NCBI GenBank assembly: GCA_025846845.1
Contig: JAOYTL010000009.1
Span: forward strand, 266,180-330,179
Length of the DNA: 64,000 bases
From: Alloboseaceae bacterium BT-24-1
GTDB lineage: Bacteria > Pseudomonadota > Alphaproteobacteria > Rhizobiales > Beijerinckiaceae
Direction: 5' to 3'
This document shows, piece after piece, positions 43,070-52,310 of this stretch; within the stretch, counting starts at the first letter, position 1; each line of letters starts with the position of its first letter. A program made the translations under genes and the position numbers. The notes beneath the pieces are model-generated. The model was not told the DNA's origin and ran no database searches. It saw only the letters and a program-made list of their open reading frames with translations.

Positions 43070-43850
43070 GCATCGGTTTTTGCTAAGCGAGCAGCAGATG
43101 GTGCGGATAGCGCCGCATTTTCTACTGGCGCACGGAGTTCCAAGGGGGCCGGTGACCGGCGCGTGATGAGCGGGATCGTCTATGCGATCAGGAACGGGTT
43201 GCAGTGCGTGGACGCCCCAAGGCTCATGGCCCCTCAAGACACACTGCGACCGCTCATCTGCTGGAGACGGTTCGGCGTGTTCGACCGCATCCTCGCATCG
43301 CCGGAAGCGAAGAGCCGAAGCCTGAGCACATCATGATCGATGCCACGCATCTGGGGATTGCACCGCACGGCAGCAAGCCTGCTAAAAAAATAGATGGTTT
43401 ACGCTATAGGGCGCGCAGGAAAGGCAGCCTGAACGCCAAGCTTCGCACCGGCTGCGGCGATGCCGGCCGCCCGATCATGCTGCTTTCGGAAGGCCAGATG
43501 AGCGGCCAAAGGGCACAGGCGCGAGCCTTGTTGAGCCCTGCTGCCGGACCCTGATCGCCCACCGCAGCTATGACAGTGTCGCATTCAGCCGGACGCTGGT
43601 CGCCAAAGGCATTGAACCCTGCATTCCATAGAGCCGAAGCCGGAAAATCCCTTATCCCTATGACTAGGCGCTCTATCCCCGGCACCACAAGATTGAGAAC
43701 CTCTTCGCCAGGCTCCAGGAAACGCCGCATCGCCGCACACTACAGCCGATGTGCCCACACATTCTTTTCGTTATCTGCATCGCGGCAGCCATCGTCCTCC
43801 GGCTTGGATCGATCGGCCATGGGCCAATTGGACACGGTATAACCATGGGA
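43070..43850 (+). pseudogene. IS5-family transposase, degenerate
   Basis: Sense is spread over several frames: LSEQQMVRIAPHFLLAHGVP, MSGIVYAIRNGLQCVDAP, KPEHIMIDATHLGIAPHGSK with the first catalytic Asp, a D-G-containing middle (IMLLSEGQMS), GIEPCIP and HKIENLFARL with the final Glu, then CAHTFF. Multiple frameshifts and stops make it inactive. It lies between the kinase gene and the flagellin promoter region. Confidence 0.78.
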
Positions 43851-43901
43851 TAAATAGCGTTATCGCGTGTAATTCATTGCAATGAACGAAAGATAAGTAC
43901 A

Positions 43902-43937
43902 AAAAGTACTATAGTAGGGACGAAAAGTACTATAGTA
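43902..43937. promoter_or_regulatory. Tandem operator-like palindromes upstream of flagellin
   Basis: AAAAGTACTATAGTA occurs twice (43902-43916 and 43923-43937), 21 bp apart, which is two helical turns. Each copy contains the perfect palindrome TACTATAGTA. They lie about 105-140 bp before the flagellin ATG in an AT-rich stretch. They look like paired sites for one dimeric regulator; which one is unknown. Confidence 0.6.
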
Positions 43938-43999
43938 TCCCCAGTTCTATCACAGCTGTTTTTTTCGTATAAACTATCTGAGCTCATTCTTCCTGGCGC

Positions 44000-44017
44000 C
44001 GCTCCACGAATGGAGCG
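44000..44017 (+). promoter_or_regulatory. 5'UTR stem-loop of the flagellin mRNA
   Basis: CGCTCCA and TGGAGCG pair perfectly around a CGAA tetraloop, ending 23 bases before the ATG and just upstream of the ribosome site GGAAGGA. In related bacteria FlbT binds the flagellin leader, so this could be a translational control element; that is inference. Confidence 0.5.
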
Positions 44018-44040
44018 ATTAGAACGGAAGGATTTCGCAG

Positions 44041-45738
44041 ATGTCCGACATCACCTTGTCCGCCGCGACGCGCCAGAACCTGCTGTCGCTGCAGGACACC
44101 GCTGCATTGCTGGCAAGAACCCAGACCCGTCTCTCGACCATGAAGAAGGTCAACAGCGCCCTCGATCACCCCGTGAACTTCTTCGCCGCGGAAGGCATGA
44201 CAGCTCGCGCACGTGATCTGGAAGGACTTCTCGACGGCATCTCCAACGGAATCCAGGCGATCAAAGCCGCCGACACGGGCATCAGTCGCATTCAGACACT
44301 GGTCGATTCCGCCAAAAGCGCGGCCCAGCGGGCGCAGGCGGTGCAGAATACCGCGTCCGGCTCGACAGCGACAGCGGCGGTCGTAGCCGCTGCAAGCGGT
44401 AAATCGCTCCTCGGGAGCGGCACCGGCGCCGCTCCCGACGGCACGCATGATTACAGCGCTGCCTCGGCTGCCTCGACCTTCACGGTCGCGGACAGTTTTG
44501 GAAAAGCTGCCACTATCACCCTGGACCGCACGCGTTTTGGCCAGGGCGTGAGAGACATCACCAAGGTCTCCGCGAGCGAGGTTCTGGCTCAGATCAACCA
44601 GCAGCTTGGTCAGGCCGGTGGCTTCGCCACCGCTTCGCTCACCAATGACGGGCGACTGACCTTTACCTCCATGGCTGCGGGTTCGGACGCCAAGCTGACG
44701 ATTTCCGGAGGCGGCGTCACCAACACGATCGACGTTGGTTTTGGTGCCGGCGCCATCACATCCGTGAACGCTGCGGGCATCGATGCGACCGATGGCTCAG
44801 CCAAGGCGAATGTTGCGGGAGCGGCGATCACGGCGCTCGGCACTGCGAGCAATTTCGACCTGACGAGCGGCGACGCGTCCATCACCGTTCAGTTCGGGAC
44901 CGGAATCACCAAGACAATCAACCTCAGCAGGACTGCTGATGCTGCGCTGGGTGTGGCCACGTTGAAGGCCCAGGATATCGCCACTGCGATCAATCGGCAG
45001 CTCGACGCCGACACTGGAATCTCAGGCAAGGTCGTTGCGAGCTATGACAACACCAGCGGCACAGTCTCCCTGCGCACGACGGCTGCCGGCGGCGATCAGA
45101 AGTTGACGGTGACGTCCGCATCCGCAAGCACGAAGGACATCGGCTTCGGCATCGCAGCGGATGCGGCCAAAGCCAGGACTGGAGCGGGAGCGGGAGCGAC
45201 CGCGGAGAATGGCAACAACCAGCGGGCTGCGTTAGCCCAGGAATTCAACAAGGTTCTGACCGAGATCACGCAGATCGCGCAGGACTCGCGCTTCCAGGGC
45301 GTCAACTTGCTCTATCGCTCAGGCAGCGACCCGAAGGAGAACTCGCTACGCATGTCCTTCAATGAGAAGGATTCAAGCTTCCTTGCGATCGAGGGCGTGA
45401 AGTTCGACGCCGCTGGTCTTGGCCTCACGCAAGCAAGCGGCCGTTTTGCGACAAATGACGAGATCAAGACCGCGATAAGCCAGCTGACTAACGCCTCGTC
45501 GAACTTGCGCAGCCAAGCGGCGACCTTCGGATCGAACCTGACAATGGTTCAGAACCGACAGAATTTCACTAACAACATGATGAACGTGCTCACGGTCGGA
45601 GCCAATAACCTGACGCAAGCCAACCACACCGAGGAAGTGGCGAACCAGAAGGCCCTTGAGGTGCGCAATTCGTTTGCGGTCTCGGCGCTGTCGCTCACCA
45701 CCCAGGCACAGCAGAGCCTCCTGCAACTCCTCCGCTAA
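44041..45738 (+). CDS. fliC: Flagellin
   Basis: 565 residues. Conserved N-terminal D0/D1 helices (LSAATRQNLLSLQDTAALLA, then ALDHPVNFFAAEGMTARARD) and C-terminal D1/D0 (FGSNLTMVQNRQNFTNNMMN, ending TTQAQQSLLQLLR) bracket a variable, Gly/Ala/Thr-rich surface region of about 330 residues. No signal peptide, as expected for type III export. Exported through the hook and polymerised into the filament. It is followed by hook and hook-associated genes on the same strand. The ATG has GGAAGGA upstream. The downstream hairpin may separate its abundant transcript from flgE. Confidence 0.93.
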   Translation: MSDITLSAATRQNLLSLQDTAALLARTQTRLSTMKKVNSALDHPVNFFAAEGMTARARDLEGLLDGISNGIQAIKAADTGISRIQTLVDSAKSAAQRAQAVQNTASGSTATAAVVAAASGKSLLGSGTGAAPDGTHDYSAASAASTFTVADSFGKAATITLDRTRFGQGVRDITKVSASEVLAQINQQLGQAGGFATASLTNDGRLTFTSMAAGSDAKLTISGGGVTNTIDVGFGAGAITSVNAAGIDATDGSAKANVAGAAITALGTASNFDLTSGDASITVQFGTGITKTINLSRTADAALGVATLKAQDIATAINRQLDADTGISGKVVASYDNTSGTVSLRTTAAGGDQKLTVTSASASTKDIGFGIAADAAKARTGAGAGATAENGNNQRAALAQEFNKVLTEITQIAQDSRFQGVNLLYRSGSDPKENSLRMSFNEKDSSFLAIEGVKFDAAGLGLTQASGRFATNDEIKTAISQLTNASSNLRSQAATFGSNLTMVQNRQNFTNNMMNVLTVGANNLTQANHTEEVANQKALEVRNSFAVSALSLTTQAQQSLLQLLR

Positions 45739-45746
45739 GTCTGCCT

Positions 45747-45777
45747 GCGGACGGTGTCGCAAAAAGGCGCCGTCCGC
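45747..45777 (+). terminator. Hairpin after flagellin gene
   Basis: GCGGACGG pairs with CCGTCCGC around a 15-nt loop starting nine bases after the flagellin stop. There is no T run, so it may act as an mRNA 3' stabiliser or a weak terminator. Confidence 0.5.
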
Positions 45778-45894
45778 TCAAGACCCGATCGGGATCCGCC
45801 CAATTCCGCTCCCGAGAATCCGATGTAGCGCCGAGAGAAAAGCACCTGTCAGCGACGCATTCCGAGTGTTTCGTTCCTAGTACGCGAGGCGACC

Positions 45895-47310
45895 ATGAGT
45901 ATCTCTACCGCAATGCAGTCGGCAATCGGCGGGATGAGGGCGCAGTCCTACGCCATCAGCAACATTTCGGGGAATATCGCGAACGCGCAGACGCCCGGTT
46001 ACAAGCGCATCGACACGAACTTCAGCGATCTCCTCGTAGAACAAGCCCGCAAACGCACGGTGGCGGGGAGCGTCATCGCGGAAGCGAGCTTCACCGCCTC
46101 GCTCCAAGGCCCGATCAGACCCACCGCCGTTCCAACCAACATGGCGATCAACGGCCAAGGCTTTTTCACGGTTCTAGAAAAGACGGGCGATGCCAACGGC
46201 CAGGCGAGATTCTCCAGAGAATTTCTATACACCCGCCGTGGCGATTTCGCGCTCAACCAGGATGGATATCTGGTGAACGGAGCTGGAGCCTTCTTGCTTG
46301 GCAACACCGTGGATCCCGCCTCGGGCGCTGTGACCTTCTCCGGCCCGATCCGGATCCTCAATCCGACCGTGCCGGGCCGGGCCACCAGCACAATCGAATA
46401 TAGCGCCAACCTGCCGAAAACGCCGGCGACAGCCACCTCGGCCAACGGTGATGAAACGCCTTATACTGTAGCGAGCGCGGTCGTAACTGATCCGACCTTG
46501 GCCACGCCGGACATCAGCAAGAAGGTCTCCGGAGCGGCTCAGGCGCCGGTGTTTCTCGCCAAGTCCATCATGGGTCCGTCCTTGACAGCCTTCACCAGCG
46601 CGGGGAGCCCGGTCTCGATCTCGACGCGCTGGGCCAAGGTCCAGGACGCTGCTCCCGCGGCGGCACCCCCGAGGAACTCGGTCTGGAATCTGTTCTACGC
46701 CTCGCATTCGGCGTCGCCCAAAGACAGTGACTGGACCAATGCGGGATCCGCTTTCTCATTCGACGCGACGGGCAAATTCGTGCCCCCCGCCAGCGCAATC
46801 GTCGCCGGCGATGGCGGCGTCTCGTTGAAGATTCCGCAAATGGTTATCGATGGCGCAAACCTTGGCGACGTCACGCTGAAGCTTGGCGCAGGCGCGTTGA
46901 CCCAAAGCCCCTCCGGCACCGGCGCGGTGACGACCCATATGCTGTCCCAAGACGGCTATGCGCTCGGCACGTTGAAAAATCTCTCAACCACCCCAGAAGG
47001 CTCCATCGTCGGTTCCTTCGCGAATGACAGGACAGCCGTGCTGGCGACGGCTGGCATCGTGAACTTCAGAAATCCCAATGGCCTCAAGGCCGCGTCAGGA
47101 GGGAACTTCGTGCAGACCCGAGAATCAGGCGTGCCGATGGCTGGGCTGAACGGGGCAACGATCGTCGGCAGTAGCATCGAGGGGTCCAACGGAGATATCG
47201 CCGGAGAATTCTCCAAGCTCATTGCGACACAACAAGCCTATTCCGCGAACACGAAAGTCATGACGAGCGCCCAGCAGATGATGACCGAGTTGCTCAACAT
47301 CATTCGCTGA
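45895..47310 (+). CDS. flgE: Flagellar hook protein FlgE
   Basis: 471 residues. N-terminal rod/hook motif SYAISNISGNIANAQTPGYK is the Hyphomicrobiales FlgE type. A central FlgE D2-like region follows, and the C-terminal hook motif reads VGSSIEGSNGDIAGEFSKLI, then TQQAYSANTKVMTSAQQMM. It forms the universal-joint hook; exported by the flagellar type III system. It starts 156 bp after flagellin and is followed by flgK after 32 bp. Confidence 0.92.
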   Translation: MSISTAMQSAIGGMRAQSYAISNISGNIANAQTPGYKRIDTNFSDLLVEQARKRTVAGSVIAEASFTASLQGPIRPTAVPTNMAINGQGFFTVLEKTGDANGQARFSREFLYTRRGDFALNQDGYLVNGAGAFLLGNTVDPASGAVTFSGPIRILNPTVPGRATSTIEYSANLPKTPATATSANGDETPYTVASAVVTDPTLATPDISKKVSGAAQAPVFLAKSIMGPSLTAFTSAGSPVSISTRWAKVQDAAPAAAPPRNSVWNLFYASHSASPKDSDWTNAGSAFSFDATGKFVPPASAIVAGDGGVSLKIPQMVIDGANLGDVTLKLGAGALTQSPSGTGAVTTHMLSQDGYALGTLKNLSTTPEGSIVGSFANDRTAVLATAGIVNFRNPNGLKAASGGNFVQTRESGVPMAGLNGATIVGSSIEGSNGDIAGEFSKLIATQQAYSANTKVMTSAQQMMTELLNIIR

Positions 47311-47342
47311 TCCCCGCTTTGCGAGAAGGCTCGGAGTGATCG

Positions 47343-49178
47343 ATGCTGACGACCGCCTTCAACTCTGCAACCGCGGGTCTGCAGACAATGCAGACAGCTA
47401 TCACCGTCGCCTCGCAGAACATCGCCAACGCCGGCACAGCCGGGTACGTGAAGCGCACAGTTACGACAAGCGCATCTGGAGCCGAGAATTCCGGAGTCGC
47501 GATGAGCGCTGTCAGCCGCAATGTCACTGACGCCTCGTTGAGGCAATTGCGCCTCGAGACGTCGAGTTCTGCCTTCACCTCGATAAAAGCCGATATTCTG
47601 TCACGACTCGACAAACTTTACGGCAAGCCGGGCGCTTCCACTGCTCTCGATGGGCGCATGAATGCGTTTACGCAGGCGCTTCAAGGGCTCGCCGCCAACC
47701 CGGCATCGGCTGCGGTCCGAAACACCGTGCTGAGCGTCGCCTCGATTCTCGCCGGTCACATTGGCAGCATCGCCAGCAACGCACAGGAGTTGCGCGCAAG
47801 TCTGGAGAAGCGCCTCGCCATTGAGGTTTCCGCGGCGAATGAACTGCTGACCTCAATCGCAAGCTTGAACAGCAAGGCTGCCGCTGCTGCTGATGATTCT
47901 GCCCGCGCTGGCCTTCTTGATCAGCGCGATCAGCAGATAACGCAGCTTTCTTCCTACTTCGACGTAAACGTACAGAACCGCGGCGGCACCGTCACCTTGA
48001 TGACGACCTCAGGCATAAGCCTGGTCGAAGGCGGGCTGGCAACAAGGCTTTCGTTCAAGCCCGGCGCGACTCCGGGGTCTGGGACATCAACGGGTGTATC
48101 GGAGCTCAATTTTGGCGCGATCACCGCGACGACGCCAGGCGGGGGCATCGTCGACCTTAGCTCCGGCTCCGCCTTACGCTCTGGCTCGATCGCAGCGGCG
48201 CTGGAGTTGCGCGACGAGGCGCTGCCCCGGGCCGGGCGTCATCTCGATGAGCTCGCGTTGGGACTTGCTCGATCGCTCACCGACAAGAGCGCGATCGGTG
48301 TGGAGAATGGCAGCGGTATCGATCTCAGCCTCAATGATCTCACCAAGATCAGGCCTGGCAACGTCATCACCATCACGGTAGGGACCGGCGCACAGGCTCG
48401 CGACGTCTTTCTGGTGGCGTCGACTCTCGCATCACGGAATGTGGATGCGAGCGCGCCCGCCAGCTCCAGCGCACGAGCGCAGACATTCACGCTCCCTGCG
48501 GCTCCGGCAACGGCCTTGGGCTATGCCGATGCAATCTCGGCTGCACTATCAGCGGTTTCACCTGGGTTGAGCGCTGCCAGTAGCACTCAGGGAAAGGTGA
48601 CGCTTTCTGGCGCGGGCATCCGAAGCGTCGCTGCAGCAATCACTCAGCCGAAATCTGCAAGCGATCTTTCCGGAGCCTACCCAAGCATACCTCTCTTCGT
48701 CGACGCGTCAGGCAATTCATTGATCACCGGCGCGCTCGACGGCATCCCCCAACGGGTCGGGTTGGCCCAGCGTCTGTCGGTGAACCCGGCGCTGATCCGT
48801 GATTCATCGCCGCTCGCTGCCGCCGCGCCGGCGGCGTCGGCGCCCTCGCGCCCGCAATTCATGTACGATGCGCTCACCAGCGCCAAGCAGACCTTCTCGT
48901 CGCTGATCGGCACTGGTCACGTTCCGTACGTAGCCAGCGTAGCGACCTTCGCCCAGGACATCATCGCTGCTCAGGGCTCCGCCGCGGCAAGCGCCAAGAC
49001 GATTGATGAGGTGCAGGGCGTCGCGCTTAGAGCTGCTCAGGAACGGTTCTCGACGGGCACCAGCGTGAGCGTCGACGAGGAAATGTCGCGCCTGCTCGCA
49101 TTGCAGACAGCATACGCCGCAAATGCTCGCGTGCTGATGGTGGTGCGCGAGATGCTCGACACCCTGCTGAAGATTTGA
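47343..49178 (+). CDS. flgK: Flagellar hook-associated protein FlgK
   Basis: 611 residues. N-terminal motif ITVASQNIANAGTAGYVKRT and C-terminal VDEEMSRLLALQTAYAANAR, then VMVVREMLDTLL define FlgK (HAP1), which joins hook and filament. The middle has long coiled-coil and beta segments typical of HAP1. It lies between flgE and flgL with gaps of 32 and 10 bp, so the three are co-transcribed. Confidence 0.92.
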   Translation: MLTTAFNSATAGLQTMQTAITVASQNIANAGTAGYVKRTVTTSASGAENSGVAMSAVSRNVTDASLRQLRLETSSSAFTSIKADILSRLDKLYGKPGASTALDGRMNAFTQALQGLAANPASAAVRNTVLSVASILAGHIGSIASNAQELRASLEKRLAIEVSAANELLTSIASLNSKAAAAADDSARAGLLDQRDQQITQLSSYFDVNVQNRGGTVTLMTTSGISLVEGGLATRLSFKPGATPGSGTSTGVSELNFGAITATTPGGGIVDLSSGSALRSGSIAAALELRDEALPRAGRHLDELALGLARSLTDKSAIGVENGSGIDLSLNDLTKIRPGNVITITVGTGAQARDVFLVASTLASRNVDASAPASSSARAQTFTLPAAPATALGYADAISAALSAVSPGLSAASSTQGKVTLSGAGIRSVAAAITQPKSASDLSGAYPSIPLFVDASGNSLITGALDGIPQRVGLAQRLSVNPALIRDSSPLAAAAPAASAPSRPQFMYDALTSAKQTFSSLIGTGHVPYVASVATFAQDIIAAQGSAAASAKTIDEVQGVALRAAQERFSTGTSVSVDEEMSRLLALQTAYAANARVLMVVREMLDTLLKI

Positions 49179-49188
49179 GAGGCGGGTC

Positions 49189-50949
49189 ATGACGTCTATT
49201 TCAGCGTTTGCAGCAGGTGCTCATTCCTTTGTTCGAAACACCTCTGATCTCTTGACCCTCAAGGGTCAGCTTGACGTTCTAACGAACCAGTTGAGCACTG
49301 GGCGTGTCGCGGAAACCTATGGAGAGCTTGGCATAAGGCGCTCTGAGAGCCTCAGCGCGCGCGCAACTCTCAGCGCTATTGGCGGCTATGAGGCTGCAAT
49401 AGCGTCGGCGCGGCCCCGTGTGGAGCTCGCATCAGCCAGTTTGGCGCAAGTTTCTAAGCTAGCGGCAACGCTGCAAGGCGGCCTGACGAACCAAACCAAC
49501 TTGGGAGGTCCTCTCACAAAGCTCGCGCGCGATAGCCTCGACGGGGTGCTCGCCGCCTTGAACCAGCAGATCGGGGGCCAATTCCTGTTTAGCGGCCGGG
49601 CGACCCATATTGCGCCGGTTCCGTCGACCGATGTTCTTCTCAACGGCGATACAAGTGACCCAGCCAGGCCGCTGGCGGGCCTCAGGACGTTGGTGGCCGA
49701 GCAGACAAAAGCGGATCTCGGTGTCGGCCTTGGTCGTTTGAGGCTGGCAAACCCAACATCGACGAGCGTTGGGCTGCAAGACGAAGCGAACGCAGGCGCA
49801 AGGGCCAATTTCGGCTTTGCGATTGCGGCCGCGCCAACGGCCTCGAGCGATTTTGCCGTGATCAGCTACTCTCCGTCTCCGCTGGAAGGCGCGGTCCCCA
49901 GCTTCTCGAGAGCGCCAACAGCCGACGACCACTTTCGAGTTGTGGTCAATCAGCCGGCAGGAGGTCAGAAGACCTACGACCTTACCGGCAGCGACCTTGC
50001 CGATATCAGCTCACCGGCGAATGCCGCTTCGTCTCTGATGGCGCGGATCGACGGCGGCAAGATCGCCAGCGTGCAGAGCGAGGCGTCGCTGGGGCTAACC
50101 GCGTCATTCACGAACACGACTCCGCCTGCATCCCTTACAATCAATGTCGCGTCACAGCCCGCGCGCGGCGACCAGATCTCCATCGCACTCGCCTTGCGGG
50201 ACGGCAGCACGACCACGCTGACCTTGCAGGCGCAAGCCAATGCCCGACCGGATTCGACCACCGAATTCATGATCGGCCCCACCCCGGCCGCGACGGCGCA
50301 GAACTTGTCTGACACGCTCCGACGCGCCCTCGGACGGGCCGCGCAGACCGCGCTTGCCGCAAGTTCGACGATACGGGCCACGCAGAACTTCTTCGCAGGC
50401 TCGAGCATTCCAGGCTTGGCGCCGCGCCGAATCGATATGATGGGATCGCCACCGCATTTCTCTCAGATTGCGTCAGCCTCGACCGTTACCTGGTATCAGG
50501 GCGAGGTCTCGACTACCGACCCGCGCGCGTCGGTTACTGCGCGCACCGGCGCGACATCCGCCGTCGCGGTCGGCGCGCGGGCCAACGAGGATGCTATTCG
50601 CGCTGCGCTGTCGGGCTTGGCCGCCGTTGCCGTGCACGAAACACAGGTGACCGACACCGCCTCGGACCGCTGGAAGGCGCTTGCACAACGTGCCGCCTCG
50701 CTCTTTCCGTCCAGAGACGCCCTCGAGGTCATTTCGACGGAATTCAGCCTAGCATCGAGCTCCCTATCCCAAGCACAGACCCATAATCAATCAACCCAGA
50801 CAATCCTCCAATTGTATCTCGACGGAATTGAAACCGTTTCGCGAGAAGCAGTCATTCCAAAGATTCTCGAAGTTCAAAATCGGATACAGGCAAGTTACCA
50901 ACTCACTGCGATGCTCTCGAAATTATACTTGATCAACTATTTGCGTTAA
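49189..50949 (+). CDS. flgL: Flagellar hook-filament junction protein FlgL
   Basis: 586 residues with a flagellin-like N-terminal helix (NTSDLLTLKGQLDVLTNQLS, TGRVAETYGELG) and C-terminal helix (YQLTAMLSKLYLINYLR). This is the HAP3/FlgL type of alphaproteobacteria, which is much longer than enterobacterial FlgL (about 317). It starts 10 bp after flgK. In many relatives flaF and flbT follow here; they do not, and an AraC-type regulator comes next. Confidence 0.88.
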   Translation: MTSISAFAAGAHSFVRNTSDLLTLKGQLDVLTNQLSTGRVAETYGELGIRRSESLSARATLSAIGGYEAAIASARPRVELASASLAQVSKLAATLQGGLTNQTNLGGPLTKLARDSLDGVLAALNQQIGGQFLFSGRATHIAPVPSTDVLLNGDTSDPARPLAGLRTLVAEQTKADLGVGLGRLRLANPTSTSVGLQDEANAGARANFGFAIAAAPTASSDFAVISYSPSPLEGAVPSFSRAPTADDHFRVVVNQPAGGQKTYDLTGSDLADISSPANAASSLMARIDGGKIASVQSEASLGLTASFTNTTPPASLTINVASQPARGDQISIALALRDGSTTTLTLQAQANARPDSTTEFMIGPTPAATAQNLSDTLRRALGRAAQTALAASSTIRATQNFFAGSSIPGLAPRRIDMMGSPPHFSQIASASTVTWYQGEVSTTDPRASVTARTGATSAVAVGARANEDAIRAALSGLAAVAVHETQVTDTASDRWKALAQRAASLFPSRDALEVISTEFSLASSSLSQAQTHNQSTQTILQLYLDGIETVSREAVIPKILEVQNRIQASYQLTAMLSKLYLINYLR

Positions 50950-51115
50950 CATAAGAATATTGCAAATTCTTCTACCATTGCAGTCAAAATCACGCACTCT
51001 CAGCACGCAAGCAAAGAGGTCAGAATTGTAAATTCATCAAGCGACCGATTGATACGTAATGCCTACGCAATGATCCCGAACGACACAGGAGTTGAGACAA
51101 TTTTTCTTAAAGACC

Positions 51116-52117
51116 ATGCTATCCAAACTGATAAGCCCCGCATTTTCTGATATTGAAAGCGATCATGCAAGGTTTGATGCATGGCGAGGGCTGCTATCGA
51201 GTCTATTTATAGCCGAAAAAAATCCAGAAACCATCTTCAGCCGTGAGATTTTTGTTCGCTGCCACAATCTGGATCGACTGCTGTTCTTTGAACAATCGGC
51301 TGGCGCACATCGCGCCGAACGCAGTCAATCACAAATCACGACACAGGGCATCGACCACATCCTTCTTGGATTGCAAACCGTTGGTGTGACGCGCTTGATG
51401 CGTCCGGACGGCGACGCCGCCATACAACCCGGCGACTTCTTTGTCTTCGATCTCGCTCAACAATTTCGATTGATGAGCGAAAGCATGTCATCCATCCATG
51501 TCTGCATACCAAGGAGGCGTTTCGAAAGGCAGGTCGGCAAGATGAGCGCCTACCACATGCAAATCTTCGCATCGAGCGGCGATCCGCTTTTCAGGCTAAT
51601 GGCCGACCACTTGCTGAACATGCGGGCGTGTCTTGCTTGCGCCGAAGCTGAGCAGAGAACTTATCTCACCGCGGCTGCGCTTGCTATTTGCAATGCAGCG
51701 TTCACACCATGCGATGATAGCGCATATAATCACCCCAGCGCAACCGCGATCCAAATCCGACAATTCATAGAGGACAACATCCAGCGCCCAGATCTGGGGA
51801 TCGACCTGCTTCGTGAGCGTTTTGGTCTTTCTCGGACTCCTCTCTATAACTTGTTCGAGGCTGATGGCGGGGTCGCAAGTTATATTCGCAACCGGCGCCT
51901 TGCCCGCGCCATGCTGATCTTGACCGGCGTGGAGCGGGGTCCGCAGCAACGCGTCTCCTCTGTCGCCTATGCCTGCGGCTACCAATCTGAAAAAATGTTC
52001 AGCCGCGCCTTTCGGCGCCGGTACAGCGTCAATCCGCGGGATGTGAACAAGACCTTCCGCACCGTCGCCGTCCAGGAAAAAGGCGCGCTCCTCGCGTCAT
52101 GGATTCAAAATCTATAG
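51116..52117 (+). CDS. AraC-family transcriptional regulator
   Basis: About 333 residues from the ATG at 51116; an in-frame TTG at 51092 sits directly behind AGGAG and would add eight residues, but the spacing is too tight. The N-terminal half is an AraC_binding_2-like cupin (GIDHILLGLQTVGVTRLMRP, then IQPGDFFVFDLAQQF). The C-terminal half is the double HTH (IDLLRERFGLSRTPLYNLFE, SSVAYACGYQSEKMFSRAFR with RRYSVNPRD). It follows the flagellar run on the same strand after 166 bp and could control those genes. The upstream gap is AT-rich and could hold its own promoter. Confidence 0.85.
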   Translation: MLSKLISPAFSDIESDHARFDAWRGLLSSLFIAEKNPETIFSREIFVRCHNLDRLLFFEQSAGAHRAERSQSQITTQGIDHILLGLQTVGVTRLMRPDGDAAIQPGDFFVFDLAQQFRLMSESMSSIHVCIPRRRFERQVGKMSAYHMQIFASSGDPLFRLMADHLLNMRACLACAEAEQRTYLTAAALAICNAAFTPCDDSAYNHPSATAIQIRQFIEDNIQRPDLGIDLLRERFGLSRTPLYNLFEADGGVASYIRNRRLARAMLILTGVERGPQQRVSSVAYACGYQSEKMFSRAFRRRYSVNPRDVNKTFRTVAVQEKGALLASWIQNL

Positions 52118-52310
52118 CTTGATTTGCTGTCGCGCGATGTCACGCAAAGCCACGGAAGAATCCCGGCTTTAGCGAGTTGGCCGAAGGGCGGTCTTGAGGC
52201 GCGCATGGCGCGTCACGACCAAAGGGCCCAGCACCGGGCATGTCGAGCTGGCCGCCGTGCAGATGCAGTCTTGGAAGCTCTTCGCCTGACGCCCAGAAAA
52301 TCACATCCTG

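Noticed and set aside
43902-43937. TATAGT as ordinary sigma-70 -10 boxes of flagellin
   Set aside because: No acceptable -35 sequence lies 16-18 bp upstream of either copy; the repeated palindrome explains the sequence better.
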